Source: Campylobacteraceae bacterium
GTDB lineage: Bacteria > Campylobacterota > Campylobacteria > Campylobacterales > Sulfurovaceae
Reading direction: 5' to 3'
Length of the DNA stretch: 7,314 bases
NCBI GenBank assembly: GCA_027031505.1
Contig: JALVQH010000027.1
Span: 1-7,314, forward strand
The notes beneath the pieces are model-generated. The model did no database searches. It was not told the origin of the DNA and saw only the letters and a program-made list of their open reading frames with translations. The first letter of the stretch is position 1. Each line of letters starts with the position of its first letter. The translations under genes and the position numbers were made by a program. Below, in pieces: positions 1-6,029 of this stretch.

Positions 1-762
1 AAGGATAACATACGCCATCATATTGAGGATCATCAGGTTCGATTCAAACGGGATGATACAGTCGTGCCTGGCCAGCCGTGCCAGCTTGGTCTGGCGCACA
101 TCGATCGTGGCGACACAGTTGTGTTTCTTGGCCATATCGACGATGCGGTTGGCGACGATGGGGTGGGCTTCCATCGTATTGGAGCCGATGACGAGGATAA
201 ACTCGGCTTCGTAGATGTCGTTGTAGGGGTTGGTCGCCGCCCCCTCCCCGATCGTCGCCCGCATCCCGGCAAGGCTCGGAGAGTGGCATACCCGGGCGCA
301 GTTGTCGACATGGGGCGACCCCATCGTCTTGCGGGTGAATTTCTGAAACGCATACGCCGATTCACTGTTCGTGCGCGCCCCGCCGATGGCGCAGAAACTT
401 TCGCCGCCGTGTTCGGTACGGATCGTATCGAGTGTGTGGGCGGCGATGGCGATAGCGGTCTCGAGATCGCAGGTGAGGAATTCATCATCATATGGCGCCA
501 GCTTCGCCCCGAAACGGTCGGCGATCTCCGGATGGTCGGCGACAAAAGATTGGCGGATACGGGGCTGCCGGATCCGATCGGGCGCCTCGACGAAATCGTA
601 CCCGTACTTCCCCTTGATGCAGAGCTTCCCCTGAGAGACCACCCCGTCGTTCTGGGCATACACTTTGGTGATGCGGTTGCCTTCCACCACACCGGTGATG
701 TCGCACCCCACGCCACAATAGGTACAGACGCTTTCGATTTCGCGGGGGGTGGTCGGGGTCAT
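1..762 (-). CDS. fdhF: Formate dehydrogenase alpha subunit (molybdopterin enzyme), N-terminal part; continues past the window edge
   Basis: Oxidises formate to CO2 (or the reverse) at a bis-molybdopterin Mo/W centre. I translated this frame by hand from the ATG at 762; it stays open for 254 codons to position 1, so the 3' end lies outside. An N-terminal [4Fe-4S] site is visible: C13-x2-C16-x3-C20 and C48, followed by K50, the usual electron-relay lysine. GGARTNSE (127-134) and DNCARVCHSPSLAG (153-166) are the FDH signatures. C159-H160 matches the Sec140-His141 pair of E. coli FdhF, so this is a Cys-type enzyme with no in-frame UGA. The motif differs from the NPRLCM type of Nap/NarB nitrate reductases. 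There is no Tat signal, so it is probably cytoplasmic. The start is supported by AAGGAG (767-772) four bases upstream. Electron-transfer partners are not in view. The family is secure; the exact subtype and symbol are less so. Confidence 0.9.
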   Translation of the reverse strand, partial: MTPTTPREIESVCTYCGVGCDITGVVEGNRITKVYAQNDGVVSQGKLCIKGKYGYDFVEAPDRIRQPRIRQSFVADHPEIADRFGAKLAPYDDEFLTCDLETAIAIAAHTLDTIRTEHGGESFCAIGGARTNSESAYAFQKFTRKTMGSPHVDNCARVCHSPSLAGMRATIGEGAATNPYNDIYEAEFILVIGSNTMEAHPIVANRIVDMAKKHNCVATIDVRQTKLARLARHDCIIPFESNLMILNMMAYVIL

Positions 763-766
763 GACG

Positions 767-772
767 CTCCTT
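767..772 (-). promoter_or_regulatory. Ribosome binding site of the formate dehydrogenase gene
   Basis: AAGGAG on the minus strand, four bases before the ATG at 762-760. It fixes the start of a gene whose other end lies outside the window. Confidence 0.75.
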
Positions 773-809
773 GTATACGGATTGTTTCCTATGTCGTTTA
801 TCCTATTTT

Positions 810-882
810 GGAGGCAGGACTTCCGTCCTGCATGACGGGACTGAAGTCCCTGCTCCTTTATAGGAGCTTTTCGCAGAAAAGC
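810..882. repeat. Cluster of overlapping palindromes (REP-like element) between yajQ and the formate dehydrogenase gene
   Basis: Four perfect hairpins lie almost end to end, read on the plus strand. They are GCAGGAC-TTCC-GTCCTGC (814-831), GGGAC-TGAA-GTCCC (837-850), GCTCCT-TTAT-AGGAGC (852-867) and GCTTTT-CGCAG-AAAAGC (866-882). The first two are also nested in a larger imperfect inverted repeat, because GGAGGCAGGACTT (810-822) pairs with AAGTCCCTGCTCC (844-856) with offset single-base bulges. This head-to-head palindrome layout is typical of dispersed REP/BIME-like elements, which often protect mRNA 3' ends or act as transcription attenuators. Membership of a dispersed family is inference, since only one copy is in the window. 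No T-run follows the hairpins on the minus strand, so a classic terminator for yajQ is not supported. Confidence 0.7.
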
Positions 883-890
883 AAACCAAA

Positions 891-922
891 ATTCCTAATT
901 CCTAATTCCTGATTCCTAATTC
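891..922. repeat. Tandem heptamer repeat, ATTCCTA x4 plus a partial unit
   Basis: Four head-to-tail copies of the 7-mer ATTCCTA occupy 891-918. The third copy (905-911) ends in G instead of A, and a partial fifth (ATTC) follows at 919-922. The array abuts and slightly overlaps the yajQ stop codon (TGA, 923-921). On the minus strand it reads as repeated TAGGAAT, giving stop triplets just after yajQ. It is short and AT-rich unlike its neighbours, and could vary in copy number by slippage. Confidence 0.85.
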
Positions 923-1418
923 ACTTGAAGTTCCCAAACACCAACGGCGCTTTCAAATCCAGCTTCTTAACCAACGCAATCACCGCCTGCAGATCATCAA
1001 TTTTCTTGCCGCTGACCCGCACTTCATCTCCCTGGATAGAAGGGGTAACTTTGAGTTTGGCGTCTTTGATCGCTTTGACGATCTGTTTGGCTTCGTCGCG
1101 GTTGATGGTGTCGACGATGCGGTAGATCACTTTGGTGTTGCCGCCGCTGATCCCCTCGGTCTTGACCTCTTCGAGCGATTTGACCGAGAGGCCGCGCTTG
1201 ATCATCTTGCTCATGACGATCTCTTTGAGGGCGTCGATCTTCTGGTCGCTGGAGCTGCTGAGGCTGAGGGTTTTGGCTTTTTCATTCAGATCGATCCCGG
1301 CGATGATCCCTTTGAAATCGAAGCGGGTTGCCACTTCTTTTTGTGCCATCACGACGGCGTTTTTCATCTCCATCATGTCGAGTTTGGCTGAAATATCGAA
1401 GTAGTGGTCTTTGGCCAT
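921..1418 (-). CDS. yajQ: YajQ-family cyclic-di-GMP/nucleotide-binding protein
   Basis: This 165-residue protein matches the YajQ family (DUF520) over its full usual length of about 163 residues. The family has two ferredoxin-like (RNP-type) folds. Members bind nucleotides or RNA, and one Xanthomonas member is a cyclic-di-GMP effector; the role here is unknown. Visible signatures are FDIS (7-10), the RFDFKG motif (32-37) and the C-terminal QGDEVRVSGKKIDDLQ stretch (129-144). It is probably cytoplasmic, as there is no signal peptide or membrane segment. The ATG at 1418 has AAGGAG six bases upstream. Only two bases separate it from the vapC stop codon, and its ribosome site lies in the last vapC codons, so it is very likely transcribed and translationally coupled with the toxin-antitoxin pair. 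No separate promoter is evident. Confidence 0.93.
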   Translation of the reverse strand: MAKDHYFDISAKLDMMEMKNAVVMAQKEVATRFDFKGIIAGIDLNEKAKTLSLSSSSDQKIDALKEIVMSKMIKRGLSVKSLEEVKTEGISGGNTKVIYRIVDTINRDEAKQIVKAIKDAKLKVTPSIQGDEVRVSGKKIDDLQAVIALVKKLDLKAPLVFGNFK

Positions 1419-1420
1419 GG

Positions 1421-1810
1421 TTATCTCCTTGGGCAGTGACGCGCCAGATCGGCATCGAAGCTGATCCAGCCGTAGTGCTGCAATTTGGTTTTGGTACAGA
1501 TGAGCGCATCGACGTAGTCGATCTTTTTCTCGAGCATCGTATTGAGCGAATCGATCAAAAGAATTTTATCGCTGTTGGCCACACCGGGGAAATTCAATAT
1601 CTTTTTCAGTGTTTCTACGATTTCTGACAGAGGAGCTTTGTAGTGTTTACTCAAAACAAAAATGACCTCCATCAGCACCTCACTGAGCACATGAACCCGA
1701 AGCGTATTGTCCCGAATCCGATACATGATCTCACGACTCTGTTCAAAGTGATCCCCCTCTGTCTCTACAAGATATCGAACGATGATATTCGTATCAATCA
1801 GGGAAACCAT
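1421..1810 (-). CDS. vapC: VapC-like PIN-domain toxin (ribonuclease) of a type II toxin-antitoxin pair
   Basis: This 129-residue single PIN domain is a predicted Mg2+-dependent RNase. VapC toxins typically cut tRNA or rRNA and block translation. The acidic residues expected in the active site are visible: D6 in the N-terminal LIDTNIIVRYL motif, E48 in MEVIFVLSKHY, D101 in DYVDALI, and D119 in the closing ISFDADLAR motif. Nothing essential appears missing, so it is probably active. The ATG at 1810 has AAGGAG (1815-1820) four bases upstream, within the antitoxin reading frame, and the two genes overlap by 17 bases (1794-1810). Antitoxin-first order with overlap is normal for these modules. The exact RNA target cannot be inferred. 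PIN-domain RNase is secure; the toxin role is well supported by context. Confidence 0.9.
   Translation of the reverse strand: MVSLIDTNIIVRYLVETEGDHFEQSREIMYRIRDNTLRVHVLSEVLMEVIFVLSKHYKAPLSEIVETLKKILNFPGVANSDKILLIDSLNTMLEKKIDYVDALICTKTKLQHYGWISFDADLARHCPRR
1425..1430 (-). promoter_or_regulatory. yajQ ribosome binding site embedded in the 3' end of vapC
   Basis: AAGGAG on the minus strand is made by the last sense codons of the toxin gene (CCA AGG AGA). The toxin TAA stop (1423-1421) lies in the six-base spacer before the yajQ ATG (1418-1416). Ribosomes finishing vapC therefore stop on the yajQ initiation region, an arrangement that favours translational coupling. Confidence 0.8.
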
Positions 1811-2066
1811 ACTTCTCCTTCATCGCCGTCATCATGGCCTCTTCTTTGATCTCTTTGAAGCTCTTCGTGCTGTCGACATTGCGTGCGTATTTGGAAAACT
1901 TCCCGGCCAACTCGTCGACGACATTTCTGGAAGGTTGGGTATCCTTTACAGGATTGACAATGGCAATATCTTTATTTTTACGCTTGTCACGGATCACGAG
2001 CGTATCGGTCAGGTTGGACAATATCCCCACGTTTTTCTGCAATTCTCCGATGCTGATCGTCTGCAT
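1794..2066 (-). CDS. Phd/YefM-like antitoxin partner of the VapC-like toxin
   Basis: A 90-residue protein. Its N-terminal part (about 1-42) has the Phd/YefM look: ISIGELQKNVG, a hydrophobic LVIRDK strand, then KDIAIVNPV, resembling the fold that dimerises and binds operator DNA. The charged C-terminal half (about 45-90, rich in K and E) would be the flexible part that wraps and neutralises the toxin. The ATG at 2066 has GAGGAG (2073-2078) six bases upstream. It is the first gene after a strong promoter and overlaps the toxin start by 17 bases. It probably represses its own promoter, helped by the toxin, through the inverted repeat at 2079-2103. The antitoxin role follows from position; the family assignment is by pattern and less certain. 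AbrB or RHH antitoxins fit the sequence less well. Confidence 0.78.
   Translation of the reverse strand: MQTISIGELQKNVGILSNLTDTLVIRDKRKNKDIAIVNPVKDTQPSRNVVDELAGKFSKYARNVDSTKSFKEIKEEAMMTAMKEKYGFPD
1815..1820 (-). promoter_or_regulatory. vapC ribosome binding site inside the antitoxin gene
   Basis: AAGGAG on the minus strand lies four bases before the vapC ATG. It is formed by the antitoxin codons for Lys-Glu near residues 84-85, so toxin translation initiates within the antitoxin cistron. Confidence 0.75.
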
Positions 2067-2078
2067 GGTGATCTCCTC

Positions 2079-2103
2079 TATATAATATATTTCACATTAT
2101 ATA
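2079..2103. promoter_or_regulatory. Candidate operator: perfect 8-base inverted repeat over the -10 box and transcript start
   Basis: TATATAAT (2079-2086) and ATTATATA (2096-2103) are exact reverse complements separated by nine bases. One arm contains the -10 hexamer and the other lies just downstream of the predicted transcription start. The position is right for a repressor that blocks RNA polymerase, and Phd/YefM antitoxins bind short palindromes placed like this. Because the stretch is AT-rich, chance symmetry is possible. Confidence 0.55.
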
Positions 2104-2124
2104 TAAAACAACCGACCGTGTCAA
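2096..2124 (-). promoter_or_regulatory. Consensus sigma-70 promoter of the antitoxin-vapC-yajQ unit
   Basis: On the minus strand, TTGACA (2124-2119) is separated by exactly 17 bases from TATAAT (2101-2096), a perfect match to the sigma-70 consensus. The -35 box overlaps the last codon and TGA stop (2123-2121) of hom. The predicted transcript start is near 2089, about 23 bases upstream of the antitoxin ATG, leaving room for its ribosome site. Such a strong promoter is consistent with autorepressed toxin-antitoxin operons. It has not been tested experimentally. Confidence 0.85.
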
Positions 2125-3383
2125 CCCTCGATCCGCATCATCGTGATCGCCTCATCGACGACCTCGAGGGTTTTGAGCTGTGCGATGGCAGCGCGGAGGG
2201 CTTTTTCTTCGCAGGCGTGGGTGGTGAAAAGGAGCCGGACGTGGTCTTTGATCCGGGAAGGCTTCTGGAGCATCGAAGCAATCGAAATGCTCGCTTCGCC
2301 GAGCGTGGAGGTAACGGCCGCAAGGACGCCGGGGCGGTCGATCACTTTGAGCTTGAGATAGTACTGGGAGACGATCGCTTCGGCCGGAAGGAGTTTCAGG
2401 CCGCTCTCGAGCCCCTTTTTGTAGCCGAGCATCGGACCGGTATTGCCCCGTACGATCTCGATGATATCGGCAATGACGGCACTGGCGGTCGCATCCCCTC
2501 CGGCACCCGGACCGTAAAACATCGTCTCACCCACCCGATCACCGACGACCGAAACGGCATTCATCACGCCGTCGACTTTGGCAATCATTTCACGCTGAGA
2601 AACCATCGCCGGATGAACACGCAGTTCGACTCCGTCTTCGTTGCGTTTGGCGATACCGAGAAGTTTGATCGCGTAGCCGAATTCACTGGCAAACTCCACA
2701 TCGGTCGGGGTGATGTGTTCGATCCCTTCGATCAGGATATCCTCAGGCTTGGCATCGATCCCGTAGGCAATGGAGGCGAGGATCAGCAGCTTGTGCGCCG
2801 CATCGAAGCCCCCCACGTCAAAGGTCGGATCGGCCTCAGCGTATCCAAGCTCCTGTGCTTCGCGCAATACGGCATCGTAAGAGACCCCTTCGGCAATCAT
2901 TTTGGTGAGCATATAATTGCTCGTACCGTTCATAATCCCCCGGATCGATTCGATGTGGTTAGCCGCCAGCCCGGTACGCAACGCCCCGATGACGGGAATT
3001 CCGCCGGCGACACTCGCTTCGTACATCAGCGGCAAATCACCGGCAAGTGCCTGCAGTTCGTAGCGATGATACGCCAGCAGGGCTTTGTTGGCGGTGACAA
3101 CCGCTTTGCCGTTTTTGAGTGCCCGTTTGACCAGTGCATAGGGCTCTTCGACGCCGCCCATGAGTTCGACGACAATGTCAATCCCGGGATTATCCACCAC
3201 GTCGGCCGGATTGTCACTGAGGATCAGATCCACCCCGCGGTCTCTGGCGAGGTTCTGCACCACACCGTGTGTTGCGACGATCCGTTTGCCCGCACGCGCC
3301 TCGATGATGTCGGCATTGGCTGCCAGGATCTGTGCGACAGCCGTACCGACGGTACCGACACCGAGGATACCGATTCTAATCAT
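2121..3383 (-). CDS. hom: Homoserine dehydrogenase with C-terminal ACT domain
   Basis: Reduces aspartate semialdehyde to homoserine with NAD(P)H, the branch point to threonine, methionine and isoleucine; cytoplasmic. The 420 residues show a Rossmann domain with GVGTVG (8-13), TANK (97-100), ASVAGGIP (123-130), GIMNGTSNY (149-157), the catalytic segment FDVGGFDAAHK (188-198, with D194 and K198), and GPGAGGDATA (291-300). An ACT domain (about 341-415) suggests feedback control, probably by threonine. Length and order are those of monofunctional bacterial enzymes, with no aspartokinase fusion. The ATG at 3383 has AAGGA (3389-3393) five bases upstream and puts the GxGxxG motif at the usual distance; an in-frame TTG at 3407 is rejected. 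It overlaps the upstream aminotransferase gene by eight bases, so the two are probably coupled. Its stop codon lies in the -35 box of the next promoter. Confidence 0.97.
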   Translation of the reverse strand: MIRIGILGVGTVGTAVAQILAANADIIEARAGKRIVATHGVVQNLARDRGVDLILSDNPADVVDNPGIDIVVELMGGVEEPYALVKRALKNGKAVVTANKALLAYHRYELQALAGDLPLMYEASVAGGIPVIGALRTGLAANHIESIRGIMNGTSNYMLTKMIAEGVSYDAVLREAQELGYAEADPTFDVGGFDAAHKLLILASIAYGIDAKPEDILIEGIEHITPTDVEFASEFGYAIKLLGIAKRNEDGVELRVHPAMVSQREMIAKVDGVMNAVSVVGDRVGETMFYGPGAGGDATASAVIADIIEIVRGNTGPMLGYKKGLESGLKLLPAEAIVSQYYLKLKVIDRPGVLAAVTSTLGEASISIASMLQKPSRIKDHVRLLFTTHACEEKALRAAIAQLKTLEVVDEAITMMRIEG

Positions 3384-4605
3384 GTTTTTCCTTTTTGAGT
3401 GTCCCAAGATACCGTCGGATATTCCGGGCAGCCTGGCGGATCCGTTTTTCGTTTTCGATCAGAGCAATGCGCACGTATTCGTCGCCGTATTTGCCGAAGC
3501 CGATCCCGGGGCTCACCGCCACCTGCGCTTTGAGCAGCAGCTCTTTGGAAAACTCGAGCGATCCCATTTCACGGGCACATTCGGGGATCTTCGCCCAGAG
3601 GAACATGCTGGCACTCGGCTTGCCGAGATCCCACCCGGCGTTGCCGAATGCTTCGATCATCACATCACGCCGGTGGAGATATTTGGGCACCACTTTTTCC
3701 TCGACGAGGTGGCCGTACTCATCAAGTGCCACGGTGGCTGCGACTTGAATGGGGGTAAACATCCCGTAGTCGAGCCACGATTTGATCTTTTGAAGCGCGC
3801 CGACAAGCCTGGGGTTGCCGACGATGAAACCGACCCGCCATCCGGCCATATTGTAGCTCTTGGAGAGGGTGAAGCTCTCGACGGCTACATCTTTGGCGCC
3901 TTCAATCTGGAGGATCGAGGGGGTTTCGTAGCCGTCGAAGGTGATGTCGGCATAGGCGATGTCGCTGATGATGTAAAAACGCTCCCGCCTCGCAATTTCA
4001 ACTAAGCGGCGGTAAAAATCGAGCGTGACCGTTGCCGTAGTGGGGTTGTGAGGGAAGTTTACCACGAGGTACTTCGGTTTGGGTACGGCATTTTTGAGGG
4101 CATATTTCAAATCGGCAACAAACCGATCTTCATCCACCTCAAACGTCACTTCATCATAACTCAGCTTCATCTTCTCGACATTGCCTCCGGCAAGGATAAA
4201 GGCATAGGAGTGGATCGGATAGGTCGGGTCGGGGACGATGGCGACATCTCCGGGGTTGGTGATCGCCTGAACGAGGTGGACATACCCCTCCTTGCTCCCC
4301 ATGGTCGCGACCGCTTCGGTCTCGGGGTCAAGGACGACGTTGTATTTGCGCAGGTACCATTTGGTGATGGCCAGACGGAGTTTGTAGATCCCTTTGGAGG
4401 CACTGTAGCCGTGGACATGGGGTTTGCGAGCCGTTTCGACCAGCTTGTCGATGATCGGCTGGGGGGCGGGTCCGTCGGGATTGCCCATCGAAAAATCGAT
4501 CACATCGGCACCGGCACGCCGCTCGGCCATCTTGAGATCGTTAACGACCGCAAAAACATATTTTGGGAGGCGATTGATTTTTTCAAATTGTATTTCGTCA
4601 AACAT
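3376..4605 (-). CDS. AlaC-like PLP-dependent aminotransferase (class I/II)
   Basis: A fold-type I transaminase that closely resembles E. coli AlaC (glutamate-pyruvate aminotransferase) throughout; homologues are often labelled LL-diaminopimelate or aspartate aminotransferase. In 409-residue numbering, signatures are DFSMGNPDG (37-45), HGYSASKGI (65-73), GSKEG (103-107), NFPHNPT (183-189, with N187 contacting PLP), SDIAYAD (214-220), the PLP lysine K249 in TLSKSYNMAGWR with R257 nearby, and the substrate-carboxylate arginine R379 in YVRIALIEN. The start is uncertain. An ATG at 4617 overlaps the upstream stop (ATGGTAA) but has a purine stretch only one base away; the ATG at 4605 gives the MFDEI N-terminus I recall for campylobacterial homologues. 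Position directly before hom suggests an amino-acid biosynthetic job, but the true substrate pair cannot be fixed from sequence. Confidence 0.92.
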   Translation of the reverse strand: MFDEIQFEKINRLPKYVFAVVNDLKMAERRAGADVIDFSMGNPDGPAPQPIIDKLVETARKPHVHGYSASKGIYKLRLAITKWYLRKYNVVLDPETEAVATMGSKEGYVHLVQAITNPGDVAIVPDPTYPIHSYAFILAGGNVEKMKLSYDEVTFEVDEDRFVADLKYALKNAVPKPKYLVVNFPHNPTTATVTLDFYRRLVEIARRERFYIISDIAYADITFDGYETPSILQIEGAKDVAVESFTLSKSYNMAGWRVGFIVGNPRLVGALQKIKSWLDYGMFTPIQVAATVALDEYGHLVEEKVVPKYLHRRDVMIEAFGNAGWDLGKPSASMFLWAKIPECAREMGSLEFSKELLLKAQVAVSPGIGFGKYGDEYVRIALIENEKRIRQAARNIRRYLGTLKKEKHD

Positions 4606-4610
4606 TTGGA

Positions 4611-6029
4611 TTACCATACCTTGCTTTTGTTGAGTTTCTGAAAAGTAGCGTGGGGAATCTCATGTGCCGTTCCATTTTGAATAATCAAAAAGTGTTTTTT
4701 GCTGTCGTTGTAATTAAAGACACGGGAACCGATTTTGAGGCTGAAGCGCCCGTGTCCCGTTGTCACGATCCATCGTCCTTTGAGATTGTCCAGAGCAAAC
4801 GGTCTGGTGGTGGTGACAGTGCTGCGTTGCATGGTGGCAAGATTGACTTTGCCGATCCAGATTTTTGCACGGGGACGGATGACGATTTTCCCTCCGGCGG
4901 CGACCTCCCGGGAAGTTTTGTTTTTGGCAGATACAGGCTGTTTGTCCTGAGCTGTTTTTTTTGCGGCGATTTGCTTCTGTTGTGTCCCGGGGTGTGCCGA
5001 ATCGGCAGTTTTCTGTCGATCGGCTTTTTCAACGTCGCTCTTCTTCTGTGTCGGTTTTTTGGCAAGGGTATCTTCAGGCACCGTTTTTTCCTGCTCTATT
5101 TTGGGATATACCGATTTGTTCTCTTCTTTTTGGATGTTCTCCCCGCCCGTTTGCTTCGGCATCGCCGTCTCTATCAACCCGGCTGTTGCCCCCACGATCC
5201 TGCTGGCTTGCAAATTTTCTTCTAAAGGGGCTTGCACAATTGAAGGAACCTCAGGTGAGAGAGGCTTCTTCTGGTTCTGAGCATCATCCGCGGCATTAGC
5301 AATGGCTTCGTCAACCTTCAGTTCGGCAGTCGCCGTGGCAACCGTCTCGATATGCTTTGTCTCCACTTCATGGGATACAGTGCTTTCGTTTTGTTCTTCC
5401 GGGCGGTTGGTTTGATTGTCGGCCTGATCTTTATCTTGAGAGAGCCCGGCAGGTTGGGCAATGACAAATGGAGCAGGTGTTTTGTTGTCTTCGTCTGTCG
5501 GCGTACTTTGTGCAGTTTCGGGCAGTGTGCTGGAACCACCGGTGGTTTTTTCTCTGCTTATCCAGCTTCTTCCCTGTTGAATAATGGAAGCAAAAAATCC
5601 ACTCTTTTCTCCCCGGATCGGATGCGTTTTTCGTGTTGTATTCGAAGAGAAAGTTTGCCACGCACCGTACAGCAATATCAGGACAATCAGACTCGTGAGC
5701 ATCGGCTTGATATACGAGGGAGTTCTCTTGCGGTACAGCGATTCTGTAATGGTTCCTTTTTCCGAAGATCTCCTTGAGTTGCTCCGGGTTTCATGCAGGG
5801 GATCACTCAAGGAGGTATTTTCTTCAAAAAAAGCGATGCACTCCGCACGCAAATCACTGAGGTCTGCCCGATATTCCCGTTCAAGTATGGAGATAAATCC
5901 CAGTGCCCGTACCTTTCGGAAAGCACCAAAATCACGGGCAAACAATTTTTCAAGATTTTCCGGAGAGAGTCGTGTTTTTCGACTGATGCTCTCGAGAGTG
6001 TTCTCTTCGATGATCTCATTCAACTGCAT
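4611..6029 (-). CDS. RodZ-like bitopic membrane protein with HTH-type N-terminus and long low-complexity linker
   Basis: A 472-residue protein. Residues 1-70 form a helical, HTH_25-like domain (NTLESISRKTRLSPENLEKL). A basic stretch (about 99-108) precedes one membrane segment (about 109-126, MLTSLIVLILLYGAW), giving an N-in topology. A low-complexity linker rich in E, K, T, Q and A spans about 127-379. A beta-rich C-terminal domain (380-472) follows, with IWIG, DNLKGRWIVTTG and HFLIIQNG. Cytoplasmic HTH, single TM near residue 110 and periplasmic beta domain is the layout of RodZ, which links MreB to the cell-wall elongation complex; E. coli RodZ is shorter (337 residues). Direct sequence similarity is weak, so this is a RodZ-like call, not proof. 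The ATG at 6029 has AGGA (6036-6039) six bases upstream, and the gene overlaps rlmB by 14 bases. I recall a membrane protein in the same slot in Campylobacter. Confidence 0.75.
   Translation of the reverse strand: MQLNEIIEENTLESISRKTRLSPENLEKLFARDFGAFRKVRALGFISILEREYRADLSDLRAECIAFFEENTSLSDPLHETRSNSRRSSEKGTITESLYRKRTPSYIKPMLTSLIVLILLYGAWQTFSSNTTRKTHPIRGEKSGFFASIIQQGRSWISREKTTGGSSTLPETAQSTPTDEDNKTPAPFVIAQPAGLSQDKDQADNQTNRPEEQNESTVSHEVETKHIETVATATAELKVDEAIANAADDAQNQKKPLSPEVPSIVQAPLEENLQASRIVGATAGLIETAMPKQTGGENIQKEENKSVYPKIEQEKTVPEDTLAKKPTQKKSDVEKADRQKTADSAHPGTQQKQIAAKKTAQDKQPVSAKNKTSREVAAGGKIVIRPRAKIWIGKVNLATMQRSTVTTTRPFALDNLKGRWIVTTGHGRFSLKIGSRVFNYNDSKKHFLIIQNGTAHEIPHATFQKLNKSKVW

Noticed and set aside
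284..290. Possible selenocysteine or SECIS-type signal near the active-site codon of formate dehydrogenase
   Set aside because: The codon is TGC (Cys), with no in-frame TGA in the 254 codons, so no recoding is needed.
33..716. Open frames on the minus strand (33-716, 44-289, 488-718) as the gene here
   Set aside because: They are out of frame with the formate dehydrogenase frame starting at 762. Their products are arginine- and proline-rich without motifs.
852..871. Hairpin GCTCCT-TTAT-AGGAGC followed by TTTT, as a plus-strand intrinsic terminator
   Set aside because: There is no plus-strand gene upstream for it to terminate, the T-run is only four bases, and the hairpin is better explained as part of the palindrome cluster.
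64..912. A 282-codon plus-strand open frame at the left edge
   Set aside because: It lies opposite the formate dehydrogenase frame, which carries clear Fe-S and active-site motifs. It runs through the palindrome cluster and tandem repeat with no family signature.
1782..3398. A 538-codon open frame on the plus strand, antisense to hom and the antitoxin gene
   Set aside because: It is a shadow of hom. Its product has no recognisable domain, and hom opposite shows a complete set of family motifs.
3384..3407. TTG at 3407 as the hom start, adding eight residues
   Set aside because: The ATG at 3383 has a good ribosome site five bases upstream and gives the normal distance to the GxGxxG motif.
3160..4005. 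A 281-codon plus-strand open frame across the hom/aminotransferase junction
   Set aside because: Antisense shadow of two well-recognised genes; no domain and no ribosome site.
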